Positions 18,184-26,358 of a stretch of DNA of 64,000 nucleotides are shown here, piece after piece; position 1 is the stretch's first letter, and the number at the start of each line of letters is the position of its first letter. The stretch lies in the NCBI RefSeq assembly GCF_009917485.1, contig NZ_QZDT01000006.1, positions 62,001 through 126,000 of the forward strand. Reading direction: 5' to 3'. The notes below the pieces were generated by a model. It was given only the letters and a program-made list of their open reading frames with translations, made no database searches and was not told the origin of the DNA. The position numbers were made by a program, and so were the translations under genes. The stretch comes from Parablautia muri. GTDB taxonomy: Bacteria > Bacillota > Clostridia > Lachnospirales > Lachnospiraceae.

Positions 18184-18210
18184 TAAAAAAAGGACTGTAA
18201 AACAGTCCTT
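18184..18210 (-). terminator. Terminator after the 18240 membrane gene
   Basis: 8-bp stem AAGGACTG / CAGTCCTT (18190-18197 with 18203-18210), 5-nt loop, followed on the minus strand by TTTTTTAA. It separates the membrane gene from tepA. Confidence 0.8.
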
Positions 18211-18239
18211 CTTAGTATATTACTTCTGAAATTTTTTAT

Positions 18240-19016
18240 TCAGACATCAAAATCATCTCTGTCTTCAACCTGATAATCAAAATCATCTTTTGAGACTTTG
18301 AAATCAAATCCCATGTTTTTCTTCACATGCTTAGGCGGAAGCGGAAGCGGATTGTCAAAAAGCTTCACCCTTCTGCCGTCTTCTGTGATCACATAACCTT
18401 CTTCTTTCTCTACCGCTTGCTGCAACTGTTCTTGTCCTTCCTGCGTTGTTTCTTTGTTCTTACCGGCTTCTTTATTCTCTGTGGCGGCTTTATCACTTCC
18501 TGTCTCAGGCAAACGCTCCATCTTTTTATTCTCGCTGCCAGCTGCCGTCATCTCTGTTACCCTGTGATTTTTTTTCTTGCTGCAAAAAGCGCCTAAAATC
18601 ACTAGAAACAACGAAAAATGCAGCATATAATAATTTTCAGGCGATACCACAAAAATCGTTGGCATGCTCCATGGAAGAATCATCAAAACACCGCTGAGCA
18701 AAAATCCTGCCCTTCTTCCAAGCAGCATACTGGCGCCCGCAAACAATAAGATCAGCCACAGAATCTGGAGCGTGAGCTGGTAAACACCCACTAATTCAAT
18801 CCGGTCCCCCATAAGCCGAAACAGCCATGAGAGCGTCCATATATAGGCATCGCCAAGCCCTGCCCATGAAACAGTCCCATTTTCCCAGGCTCTTTCCACG
18901 GCCTGTTCAAAATACCCGTATGTATCCGCCACTGTTTTTCCTGCATTCCAAAAATATAATACCCTGCTCCCTCCAAGGATGCAGATCCAAAGCAGGTTAA
19001 GCAGCCATTTTCTCAT
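18240..19016 (-). CDS. Membrane protein of unknown function with charged C-terminal tail
   Basis: The 258-aa protein has about four hydrophobic segments in residues 1-130 (including LLNLLWICILGGSRVLYFW, LTLQILWLILLFAGASMLL, FLLSGVLMILPWSMPTIFVV and YYMLHFSLFLVILGAF). A Lys/Glu/Thr-rich tail with coiled-coil character follows, with a final FDFKVSKDDFDYQVEDRDDFDV acidic end. The membrane part resembles fragments of GT-C-like or dolichyl-mannose transferase membrane proteins (DTYGYFEQAV, TFVVSPENYY), but catalytic residues cannot be identified. A start at 19016 is set by GGGGG 5 nt upstream. No family recognised. Confidence 0.55.
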   Translation of the reverse strand: MRKWLLNLLWICILGGSRVLYFWNAGKTVADTYGYFEQAVERAWENGTVSWAGLGDAYIWTLSWLFRLMGDRIELVGVYQLTLQILWLILLFAGASMLLGRRAGFLLSGVLMILPWSMPTIFVVSPENYYMLHFSLFLVILGAFCSKKKNHRVTEMTAAGSENKKMERLPETGSDKAATENKEAGKNKETTQEGQEQLQQAVEKEEGYVITEDGRRVKLFDNPLPLPPKHVKKNMGFDFKVSKDDFDYQVEDRDDFDV

Positions 19017-19091
19017 TTCAATCCCCCATTTTTGCCGATGACCCGCAAATTTGTGATTGATAAAATCAGCTGTCAAGCTGATTTTTCAATC
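19017..19091 (-). repeat. Dispersed intergenic element, copy overlapping the yebC stop
   Basis: Minus strand: hairpin GATTGAAAAATCAGC / GCTGATaAAATCAATC-type stem (19055-19091) beginning in the yebC stop codon, CAAATTTG, then the RBS unit CGGCAAAAATGGGGGATTG before the next start. Confidence 0.7.
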
Positions 19092-19819
19092 TATTCATCC
19101 CAATTATGATACACCGCCTGCACGTCATCATCCTCGTCCAATAAATCCAATATCTTTTGCAGGCTCTTTACCGCTGCTTCCTCCTTAAGCTCCACATAAT
19201 TTTGGGGAATCATGGTAACCTCCGCAGAGGCCAGCGGAATTCCTCCATCCTGAAGGGCCTTTAGCATTTCGTCAAAATCATCCGGATCCGTAAGCACCTC
19301 AAAGCTGTCCTCCTCCTCGGAAAAATCCTCAGCCCCGGCATCTAAAACCGTCATCATCAGTTCATCTGGATCCCCCTCATATTCTTCCTTGTCAATGATC
19401 ATCTGCCCCTTTTTGTCAAACATAAAAGACACACATCCCGGTGTTCCTACATTTCCGTTTCCTTTTGTAAATGCATTCCTCACATTGGCCGCCGTTCTGT
19501 TCTGGTTATCCGTAAGAGCATCCACAATAATTGCAATACCGCTGGGGCCATAGCCTTCATAGGTAACATATTTATAATTTACGTTCCCGGCATCCCCCGC
19601 CGCCTTCTTAATTCCTCTTTCAATCGTATCGTTTGGCATATTGTTAGATTTCGCCTTTGCGATTACCTGCGCTAACTTGGAATTATTGGCCGGGTCCGGG
19701 CCGCCCTCTTTCACTGCTACCGCAATCTCCCTGCCAAGAATTGTAAAAATTTTTCCTTTGGCAGCATCATTTTTTTCTTTCTTATGTTTAATATTTGCAA
19801 ATTTTGAATGTCCTGACAT
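19091..19819 (-). CDS. yebC: YebC/PmpR-family protein (TACO1 fold)
   Basis: The 242-aa cytosolic protein opens with the family signature MSGHSKFANIKHKKEKNDAAKGKIFT and continues with LAQVIAKAKSNNMPNDTIERGIKKAAG and YEGYGPSGIAIIVDALTDN. It ends in an acidic DLLDEDDDVQAVYHNWDE. YebC proteins were long listed as transcriptional regulators; more recent work on the family points to relief of ribosome stalling at proline-rich stretches. Length is normal. The stop codon falls in a repeat hairpin. A GC-rich hairpin lies in the leader just upstream of the start. Confidence 0.93.
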   Translation of the reverse strand: MSGHSKFANIKHKKEKNDAAKGKIFTILGREIAVAVKEGGPDPANNSKLAQVIAKAKSNNMPNDTIERGIKKAAGDAGNVNYKYVTYEGYGPSGIAIIVDALTDNQNRTAANVRNAFTKGNGNVGTPGCVSFMFDKKGQMIIDKEEYEGDPDELMMTVLDAGAEDFSEEEDSFEVLTDPDDFDEMLKALQDGGIPLASAEVTMIPQNYVELKEEAAVKSLQKILDLLDEDDDVQAVYHNWDE

Positions 19820-19834
19820 TTTTCCCTCATTTCT

Positions 19835-19872
19835 GTGCGGCTTTCGCTTCGTTGGGTTCGTGGATGCCGCAC
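19835..19872 (-). other. Hairpin in the yebC leader
   Basis: Stem GTGCGGC / GCCGCAC (19835-19841 with 19866-19872) on the minus strand, 15 nt before the yebC ATG. Possible attenuator or a diverged copy of the dispersed element; no U-tract follows, so not a classic terminator. Confidence 0.4.
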
Positions 19873-19904
19873 CGACACAAACCTTTCAACCGAAAATTTG
19901 AATT

Positions 19905-21314
19905 TCAATCTTTTTCTTTCTTTTCCTGTTTCCTTTCAGTTTCTTCTTCTGTGGACACAACCTTCTCTCCTGCTAATTTCGTCACAAGAACACTCTGTAT
20001 CATTCTATTTTTTACCTGTAAAATCTTAAAGCAGTATCCGTCCACATCAATGGAAAATTCTTCGTCTTCCTCCGGAATTTTATCCATCTTGGAAATCATA
20101 AATCCATTTAAAGTTTCAAACGCACCCTCCTTAAAAGAAATACCCAGCCGTTCTTCCAGTTCTTCAAGAGGTGTTATTCCTTCTATAATATACTCGTTGG
20201 CATTTCCTGTCTCCTCGATGTGTTCTTCCTCCTCATCATATTCGTCCATGATATTGCCAACGATTTCCTCTAAAATATCCTCCATAGCCACAAGTCCTGA
20301 TGTCTGTCCATACTCGTCCACCACAATTACCATCTGGGTCTTTGTATGCTGCATATTTTGGAACAGCACGTCAATATTTTTGGTTTCAGGAACAAACGTA
20401 GCATCCCGTACCAGACCCTCTATGTCCCCCACGCTCACCGTCATATCCACCGCCTCCCTGTGGGAACGCATGGCATCCCTTAAATGAAGAATGCCAATGA
20501 GGTGGTCTATATTTTCATCGTAAACCGGAAACCGGCTCTTGCTCTCACTGAGCATGTAATCAAGTGCATCTCCCAAGGTCATATTCCGATCAATGGCAAG
20601 AATATTGGTCCGGTGGGTCATAATATCTTTGGCTTCCTTGTCGCCTAACTCAAAAATATTGGAAATCATCTCCGCCTCTGTGGCAAGAAGCACTCCCTGC
20701 TCATGGCCCTCATTGACCATAGATAAAATTTCTTCCTCTGTGACATCCTCCCCATTTTCCTCACAGCGAATACCAAAAATCCGCAAAATCCCTTTCGCCG
20801 TTACAGATACAAGTCCTGTCACCGGGCTGATAATCTTTGTAATATAATAGATAGGATTGATGCAGGCATAGGCCCACTTAGAAGCATACTTAGCTCCCAG
20901 CCTCTTGGGTATCATCACCCCAAAGGTTAACAATATGTATAAAAGCACCGCCACCGAAAGGACCAGCGCCACCGCTGAAAGAATCTTTGGAGGCAGCATC
21001 ATATCTACCACATTTTGCGGCACACCTTTTTCAATCAGGTTTCCGGCCACCCTGCTGAAAACTTGTAGGAAAAAACCTCCCATCATCAGATTAATCAAGG
21101 TTACAACCAGCTGGACCGTGCTGATATATTGCTCCGGATTCACGGCAATCGTATATAACCGCTTCGCCTTTTTATTTTTTGTGTCCTTAAATTCTTCGGA
21201 AAGCTCCTTTACACTCAACTCCCTGGCTGCCGCGCCAAATCCATAAAAAAGCATATCGATCAGCAGTAACACAAAAAAAATAATATAACTGGCCGTAGGC
21301 CCGCCATCATCCAT
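19905..21314 (-). CDS. CNNM/CorC-HlyC family membrane protein (DUF21, two CBS)
   Basis: The 469-aa protein has the CNNM/CorC layout: a DUF21 membrane domain with about four helices (1-170), two CBS domains (about 200-320, with MTHRTNILAIDRNMTLGDALDYML and FVPETKNIDVLFQNMQ) and a C-terminal CorC_HlyC transporter-associated domain (about 340-430), ending in a long charged Glu/Lys tail. Family members bind nucleotide and affect Mg2+ or Na+ export; the older name haemolysin is not informative. Start 21314 follows AAGGAG; the 28 residues that can be read upstream come from the AT-rich leader. Strong promoter at 21404-21432. Confidence 0.88.
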   Translation of the reverse strand: MDDGGPTASYIIFFVLLLIDMLFYGFGAAARELSVKELSEEFKDTKNKKAKRLYTIAVNPEQYISTVQLVVTLINLMMGGFFLQVFSRVAGNLIEKGVPQNVVDMMLPPKILSAVALVLSVAVLLYILLTFGVMIPKRLGAKYASKWAYACINPIYYITKIISPVTGLVSVTAKGILRIFGIRCEENGEDVTEEEILSMVNEGHEQGVLLATEAEMISNIFELGDKEAKDIMTHRTNILAIDRNMTLGDALDYMLSESKSRFPVYDENIDHLIGILHLRDAMRSHREAVDMTVSVGDIEGLVRDATFVPETKNIDVLFQNMQHTKTQMVIVVDEYGQTSGLVAMEDILEEIVGNIMDEYDEEEEHIEETGNANEYIIEGITPLEELEERLGISFKEGAFETLNGFMISKMDKIPEEDEEFSIDVDGYCFKILQVKNRMIQSVLVTKLAGEKVVSTEEETERKQEKKEKD

Positions 21315-21324
21315 TTTTCCATCT

Positions 21325-21380
21325 CCTTTTTGTAAGTGCAAATTGCCTCTATGCGAATTGCATATATGTAATTTGCATAT
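21325..21380 (-). other. Structured AT-rich leader of the CNNM gene
   Basis: In the transcribed leader, TGCAAATT and AATTTGCA can pair around an inner ATGC / GCAT stem. The sequence contains three near-copies of GCAAATT/GCAATT. Function not known; a Mg2+- or temperature-sensing leader is a possibility but is inference only. Confidence 0.35.
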
Positions 21381-21403
21381 ATTTACATAAATTTTCAATC
21401 TAA

Positions 21404-21432
21404 ACTATACCATCTCCTGTCCTTACCGTCAA
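21404..21432 (-). promoter_or_regulatory. Sigma-A promoter of the CNNM gene
   Basis: Minus strand: -35 TTGACG (21427-21432), 17-bp spacer, -10 TATAGT (21404-21409). Confidence 0.85.
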
Positions 21433-21487
21433 GGGCCGGATTTGGCTGTGCTTTTCATGGATGTTTGCCAGGGGCAAAAGCTCTTTA

Positions 21488-21841
21488 CTATGTAACCAGT
21501 TCCAGGCTGATCATAAGCCCGTGGTTTACCTGCCCCATAATATCTTCATCCAGATGACACACTTTATCCTTCAATCGTTTTTTATCTATGGTCCTGAGCT
21601 GTTCCAGCAAAATCACCGAATCTTTCACCATATCATATCTGCCCGCACTCAGCTCAATGTGGGTAGGCAGCTTTGCCTTATTAAGCTTGGAGGTGATAGC
21701 CGCACAGATAACCGTTGGGCTATGTCTGTTTCCCACGTCATTTTGTATAATCAGTACCGGTCTTATTCCTCCCTGTTCTGAGCCCACTACCGGGCGCAAA
21801 TCCGCATAATAAATATCCCCTCGTCTCACCTTTTCACACAC
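21488..21841 (-). CDS. mazF: MazF/EndoA (PemK-like) endoribonuclease toxin
   Basis: The 117-aa protein matches MazF/NdoA (EndoA) along its whole length: [20 protein letters not shown] (residues 6-25), [48 protein letters not shown]. These enzymes cut mRNA at short motifs such as UACAU in Bacillus. Starts are non-ATG: GTG at 21841 is given, but GTG at 21829 (protein VRRGDIYY) has better spacing from GAAGGG. alr lies upstream as in Bacillus (alr-ndoAI-ndoA), but the 116-bp gap contains no antitoxin reading frame. The catalytic Arg and Thr residues typical of MazF are present by eye. Confidence 0.92.
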   Translation of the reverse strand: MCEKVRRGDIYYADLRPVVGSEQGGIRPVLIIQNDVGNRHSPTVICAAITSKLNKAKLPTHIELSAGRYDMVKDSVILLEQLRTIDKKRLKDKVCHLDEDIMGQVNHGLMISLELVT

Positions 21842-21957
21842 CCTTCATTCCAATAGGATATTTTTGTTAACATAAGGATGGCTAGCGAAGCTTGGCATCC
21901 GTTGTTATGTTTCTATCAAGTAGTATAACCGTATTGTCAGAAGGTATTCAGCGGCAG

Positions 21958-23151
21958 CTAAAAATCCTGGCAGCCATCGCTGATGCTCAAAACCTTTCCT
22001 TCTTTTATATAAATCCTTGGTACACGCTTTCCCAGACCACAGGCAAACTCATAATGAAATCTGCCGGATAAATCGCCTAAAAGCTCCATGGTAATCTGCT
22101 CCCTGCCATCCCTGCCAATGAGCGTTACCTGCTCTCCTTCAAGCGCCTGTGGGATATCCGTCACATCAATCATAAGCTGATCCATACACACCCTTCCCAA
22201 AATGGGCGCCTTTTTCCCACATACCAAAACAAATCCTTTGCCGGAAAGACCTCTGGGGTATCCGTCCCCATAGCCAACCGGCACAGTTGCAATCCGCATC
22301 CGCTCCGGGGCCACAAAGGTTCCCCCGTAGCTGACCGCCGTACCTGCCTCAATTTCCTTTACATACACGATAGTGCTGTAAAGGGAAAGCACTGGCATAA
22401 GACATACCGTATCCCGCTTCATCTCTCCGGAGGGCCATAGCCCATAAATGGCAATACCGGCCCTGACCAAATCAAAATCAGCTTCCGGCAGCTCTAAAAT
22501 GCCGGCACTATTAGAGCAGTGCCTGACTGGTATTCTCCGGCCGGTTTCTTCCTCTATCCGCCTTAGGAAATCGCTGAATAGCGCAATCTGCTTTTTGGCC
22601 GCCGATTTATCCTCTTCATCCGCCCTTGCCATATGGGTAAAGATACCCTCTACCAAAATTCCTTCTGTCTCCAAAGCCTTCTTTACAAAGTCAAGTCCCT
22701 CCCCATCCGCTCTTACGCCAATGCGGCTCATCCCCGTATCTACTTTAATATGTACCCTGGCCTTCTTGAAAGTGCCCTCCCCTGCCAGATCGGATGTGAT
22801 TTTCGAAAGTGCTTCAAGGGTATCATAGCGAAACACGGTAAACCTAATTTCCTCCCGGATCATTCTTTCATAGCTGCAGGGAAAGGTATGGCCCAGCACC
22901 AGAATTGGCTTTTTGATTCTGGCATCACGCAGTATAAACGCCTCCTGCGCCGTGGCAACCGCAAAGCCTGCTATCTCCGTTAACGGCTCTAATTCCCTGG
23001 CAATGGGCACCGCTCCGTGTCCATAGCCATCCGCCTTAACCACCGCCATTATTTCAGTCCCTGGAGTGAGATTTGCTTTCATATTTTTCACATTATGTCT
23101 GACCGCATCCAAATCAACTTTGGCGCAAATTCTTTGAAATTTGTCTGTCAT
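21958..23151 (-). CDS. alr: Alanine racemase
   Basis: Alr makes D-alanine for peptidoglycan, using PLP. The 397-aa protein is full length with the PLP lysine Lys39 in AVVKADGYGHG, and the second-domain motif AVSYGGTF carrying the catalytic Tyr. Other landmarks are VDTGMSRIGVR, RAGIAIYGLWPS and GRVCMDQLMIDVTD. The start MTDKFQRICAKVDL at 23151 has GGAGGG 7 nt upstream. It follows nnrDE by about 50 bp and precedes mazF, the usual Firmicutes neighbourhood. Confidence 0.96.
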   Translation of the reverse strand: MTDKFQRICAKVDLDAVRHNVKNMKANLTPGTEIMAVVKADGYGHGAVPIARELEPLTEIAGFAVATAQEAFILRDARIKKPILVLGHTFPCSYERMIREEIRFTVFRYDTLEALSKITSDLAGEGTFKKARVHIKVDTGMSRIGVRADGEGLDFVKKALETEGILVEGIFTHMARADEEDKSAAKKQIALFSDFLRRIEEETGRRIPVRHCSNSAGILELPEADFDLVRAGIAIYGLWPSGEMKRDTVCLMPVLSLYSTIVYVKEIEAGTAVSYGGTFVAPERMRIATVPVGYGDGYPRGLSGKGFVLVCGKKAPILGRVCMDQLMIDVTDIPQALEGEQVTLIGRDGREQITMELLGDLSGRFHYEFACGLGKRVPRIYIKEGKVLSISDGCQDF

Positions 23152-23162
23152 CTTTACACCCT

Positions 23163-23212
23163 CCGCATACCGCAATTATTCTCCATACTTCCAGCAGCCC
23201 TCTAATTTGGAC
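23163..23212 (-). repeat. Dispersed intergenic element, short copy between nnrDE and alr
   Basis: Minus strand: CCAAATT (coding the last two residues and stop of nnrDE), then GGGCTGCTGGAAGTATGGAG, the typical unit, followed by a separate RBS for alr. The 3' end of the nnrDE frame therefore falls within the element. Confidence 0.6.
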
Positions 23213-24725
23213 CATAAAATGTCATCACAAAGGGAAGCTCCTTAACCAGGTCCAATGCGGTCATGCCGTAGCGTCCTTTCTTTCCGGCCGCTTCCTCCCC
23301 TGCAAGCCCATGTAAATATACCCCAAGGCAGGCTCCAAAAAAGCAGTCCATCCCCTGGGCAAGCAGTCCGCCAATGATACCCGCAAGCGCATCTCCGCTG
23401 CCTGCCGTAGCCATACCATCATTTCCTGAGGTGTTCATATAAATCTCCTCCCTGCCATTTTCCGCTACAAGGGTTACAGCATCCTTTGCCGCCACAACAC
23501 AATGCAGCCCCTTTGCAAGTGTAAAAATAAGCTTCTCTCTGTCTTCCTTATATACCTCCATATCCATCTTCATAAGGCGTAATAGCTCTCCCGGATGGGG
23601 CGTAATCACCAGTTTGCCCTCCCCCCGCTCTGCGGCCAGTTCAAAAAGATCCTGGTGGGCAGCAAGAAGATTCAGCCCATCGGCATCTATCACCATGGGA
23701 CATCTTTTATCTTTTAATAAATATTCCATCAGTTCCTTAGTCCCATTCCCCATCCCAATGCCTGGCCCGGCTACCACAACATCCGCCCAATCCAGCGAAT
23801 TTTTTACCTTCTCCATGTGAGGCTTATCTTCAAAGGTATACAGCATTGCTTCCGGAAAAGTCTCTTGCAAAATAATGCGATTGCAGGAGGGGGTTATGAT
23901 TTTCACCATGCCAGCCCCGGCTCTTAAAATACTCTTTCCGCATAAAACACAAGCGCCGCACATATCATAACTACCTGCCACAAGCAATACCTTTCCGAAA
24001 GTCCCCTTATTTCCCCAGGGCTTCCGCTTTGGAAGGAGTCTATGCAAATCCTCTTTCTCATAACAAAAGGCTCCCGGTCTTCCCTTTAAAAAGGAACTTT
24101 CCGTAATGCCAATATCTTTCACCATCAATTTCCCTGTATATTCCCTGCCAGGATACAGAAAATGCCCCCTCTTGGCGTAAGCAAATGTCACTGTAAGATT
24201 CGCCTGCACCGCCTCTCCCAAAATCCTGCCTGTATCCGCACAGACTCCGGAGGGGATATCCAGCGACAAAAGGAAGGCTCCCTTTTTCCCAAGCCTGTTC
24301 ATCTCTCTTATCAGCGTAAGATATTCTCCCTCCACATTTCTGGATAAACCAATTCCAAAAAGTGCATCCACTACCATATCATATTCTGCTAATTCTAATT
24401 TGCTCTGTATGGAAAACCCCAAATTCTTTAAAATGAAAAGCTGACGCCTTGTTTCCTCAGTCATTTTATCCGGATTTCCCGCCATATAAAAGGCAACCTC
24501 CGCGCCTTTTTCGGCAAGAAGTCTTCCAACCGCCAAGCCATCGCCTCCATTATTCCCCATTCCTGCCACCACTAATACCTTCTGCGGCATAAGGTTTCGC
24601 TCACTTAAACTCTCTATCACGCTAAGAGCCGCTCTTTCCATCAATACCATAGAAGGGATACCAATTCTTTCAATGGTATCCCCGTCATACATTTTCATTT
24701 CATATGCTTTTAAAATATATCTCAT
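23202..24725 (-). CDS. nnrD: Bifunctional NAD(P)H-hydrate epimerase / ADP-dependent dehydratase
   Basis: This 507-aa fusion repairs damaged hydrated NAD(P)H. The N-terminal NnrE epimerase domain (1-215) shows VVAGMGNNGGDGLAVGRLL and DALFGIGLSR; the C-terminal ribokinase-like NnrD dehydratase (225-507) shows KVLLVAGSYDMCGA, VITPHPGELLRL and NTSGNDGMATAGSGDALAGI, the last holding the catalytic Asp. Start ATG overlaps the stop of the coiled-coil gene by 4 nt. It belongs to the rex-alr operon and so may respond to the NADH/NAD+ ratio via Rex, though this is inference. Confidence 0.95.
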   Translation of the reverse strand: MRYILKAYEMKMYDGDTIERIGIPSMVLMERAALSVIESLSERNLMPQKVLVVAGMGNNGGDGLAVGRLLAEKGAEVAFYMAGNPDKMTEETRRQLFILKNLGFSIQSKLELAEYDMVVDALFGIGLSRNVEGEYLTLIREMNRLGKKGAFLLSLDIPSGVCADTGRILGEAVQANLTVTFAYAKRGHFLYPGREYTGKLMVKDIGITESSFLKGRPGAFCYEKEDLHRLLPKRKPWGNKGTFGKVLLVAGSYDMCGACVLCGKSILRAGAGMVKIITPSCNRIILQETFPEAMLYTFEDKPHMEKVKNSLDWADVVVAGPGIGMGNGTKELMEYLLKDKRCPMVIDADGLNLLAAHQDLFELAAERGEGKLVITPHPGELLRLMKMDMEVYKEDREKLIFTLAKGLHCVVAAKDAVTLVAENGREEIYMNTSGNDGMATAGSGDALAGIIGGLLAQGMDCFFGACLGVYLHGLAGEEAAGKKGRYGMTALDLVKELPFVMTFYGPN

Positions 24726-25345
24726 TTTTCTTTTTTTCCCGACTGATTCTCTAAATATTTCATGTCAAATATATCAATCACTTCCGCTCCGAAAATATCA
24801 TGCATGTAGGAATAGAGCTCATGGTTAATCTCCTCCATCTCCTCCTTGCGGATCACATTTTCCTTTAGTTCTTCCCTGACCCGTGCAATCCATTCCGAAA
24901 GCTCCGCAATTTCCCGCCCATTTGTTTTCAGCCTGTCGTAGCAAATCTGCATTGTAAGCAGCATCAACTCTTTATTGGCCTTATCGATTTCCCTGGGAAC
25001 CTCAAAAAGCTCATCCTCATAGCCTGCGATCTTCTCATTGCATTCCTCTAAAAGGCGCTTGTTCTCCTCCGCCTTTTTGATTGCCTTTTCATTGCCGGAT
25101 GAAGATGCCGTTGCATTCTCCATAATCTCCTGCATCAGCGTTTTCTTAAGCCTTTTGATCTTTTTAATTTCGGTATTTGCGATACTTTGCTTTTTCAGCA
25201 ATTCGCCGATTTCCTTCTCCAACCGCTGAAGGCGCTTATCCGGCTGCGTTTGTGTAAACAGTCTGTGCCACTTATTATCCAGCGTAAGAGGAGGTATTTT
25301 TTTGCCTGCCAGAGCGCTTTTAAATTTGTTGTCTAACTCAGACAT
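24722..25345 (-). CDS. Coiled-coil protein of unknown function
   Basis: The 207-aa hydrophilic protein has a short start (MSELDNKFKSALAGKKIPPLTLDNKW) and then long heptad-rich helices (about 40-180) full of Lys and Glu. It has no membrane segment or signal peptide. A final FDMKYLENQSGKKEK tail follows. No known domain is apparent; a scaffold or structural partner role is possible. The start at 25345 has GGAGG 6 nt upstream. It is coupled to nnrD by a 4-nt overlap and follows rex by about 110 bp. Confidence 0.6.
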   Translation of the reverse strand: MSELDNKFKSALAGKKIPPLTLDNKWHRLFTQTQPDKRLQRLEKEIGELLKKQSIANTEIKKIKRLKKTLMQEIMENATASSSGNEKAIKKAEENKRLLEECNEKIAGYEDELFEVPREIDKANKELMLLTMQICYDRLKTNGREIAELSEWIARVREELKENVIRKEEMEEINHELYSYMHDIFGAEVIDIFDMKYLENQSGKKEK

Positions 25346-25456
25346 TTCCTCACCTCCGTAATTTGAAAAACTCCCTTTTACTTTTATAATACCCCCGCAC
25401 ATAAAAAGCCGTGCCTTAGAATACCGCACCAACGTTTGTTTGGAGGTTTCTTTCTC

Positions 25457-26131
25457 TTACTTTTCATCCATAAGCTGACTTTCGAAACCTGGCAGCATCT
25501 GGTTCTCAGACCTGTTAATATTGTAAGCCAGCTTCATCAGGCTGTCCGACAAATGGACATTCTCCACCTGAATCCCATCCGGCACATCCAGGTCCACATG
25601 CGCAAAATTCCAGATGCCTCTGATCCCGGTATGGGATAGCCGCCTGGCCACTTGTGCCGCACTTGCCTTTGGAATGGTAAGTACTGCCATATCTATTTCA
25701 TTTTCCTTCACAAAATCCTCCAGCTCCTCCATAGGCCTTATTTCCATACTGCGTATCTTTTTCCCATAGAGGGATGGATCGCAGTCAAAAATTCCTTTAA
25801 AAAGAAATCCTCTCCTATCAAAATTCGTGTAATTGGCCAGTGCCTGGCCCAGATTTCCCGCCCCAATGATAATCAGTTTATGGGTTTTATCAAGGCCCAA
25901 AATTCTGCCGATTTCTTCGTAAAGATATGCAACGTTATAACCATAGCCCTGTTGCCCAAAACCGCCAAAATTGTTAAAGTCCTGACGTATCTGGGACGCT
26001 GTCACATTCATGATATCACTTAGCTCCTGGGAAGATATCCTCTCGACCCCTTCGTCCTTAAGCTCCCCCAAAAATCTGAAATACCTTGGCAGACGTCCGA
26101 TTACGGCCTGTGAAATTTCCTTATTATCCAC
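25457..26131 (-). CDS. rex: Redox-sensing transcriptional repressor Rex
   Basis: Rex binds DNA when NADH/NAD+ is low and lets go when NADH rises, controlling fermentation and redox genes. The 224-aa protein has an N-terminal winged helix (SQAVIGRLPRYFRFLGEL, ELSDIMNVTASQIRQDFNNFGGFGQQGYGY) and a Rossmann domain (IIIGAGNLGQALANY near 88-102), ending in a domain-swap helix. A GTG start at 26131 fits best: GGAGG lies 7 nt upstream, while the ATG at 26137 directly abuts the RBS. The promoter is at 26184-26212 with a Rex-box-like palindrome over its -35. Confidence 0.95.
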   Translation of the reverse strand: MDNKEISQAVIGRLPRYFRFLGELKDEGVERISSQELSDIMNVTASQIRQDFNNFGGFGQQGYGYNVAYLYEEIGRILGLDKTHKLIIIGAGNLGQALANYTNFDRRGFLFKGIFDCDPSLYGKKIRSMEIRPMEELEDFVKENEIDMAVLTIPKASAAQVARRLSHTGIRGIWNFAHVDLDVPDGIQVENVHLSDSLMKLAYNINRSENQMLPGFESQLMDEK

Positions 26132-26183
26132 GAACATTCCTCCGTTAGAAACCAAAAATCAATTCAAGCAAACCTTATAAAAT

Positions 26184-26251
26184 AATATATAACACTGGTA
26201 AAATATTGTCAATTCATTGACATTCCCTTTTATCGCCTGTAAACTTATAAT
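26184..26251. promoter_or_regulatory. Divergent rex / ABC-F promoter region with a Rex-box-like palindrome
   Basis: Minus strand: TTGACA (26207-26212), 17 bp, TATATT (26184-26189) for rex. Plus strand: TTGACA (26217-26222), 17 bp, TAAACT (26240-26245), with TATAAT following at 26246, for the ABC-F gene. The two -35 boxes form the palindrome TGTCAATTCATTGACA (26207-26222), which resembles the clostridial Rex box TTGTTAAnnnnTTAACAA with about three mismatches. Confidence 0.7.
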
Positions 26252-26358
26252 GTTACGGTCAAGGCCAGACGGCGGCCCATAACCATAAATCACACAATGT
26301 TTGTGCCGCAAGGCGGCATGTAGGAAATTTGGGAAGTAAATATGCAGGGGGTGTAATG

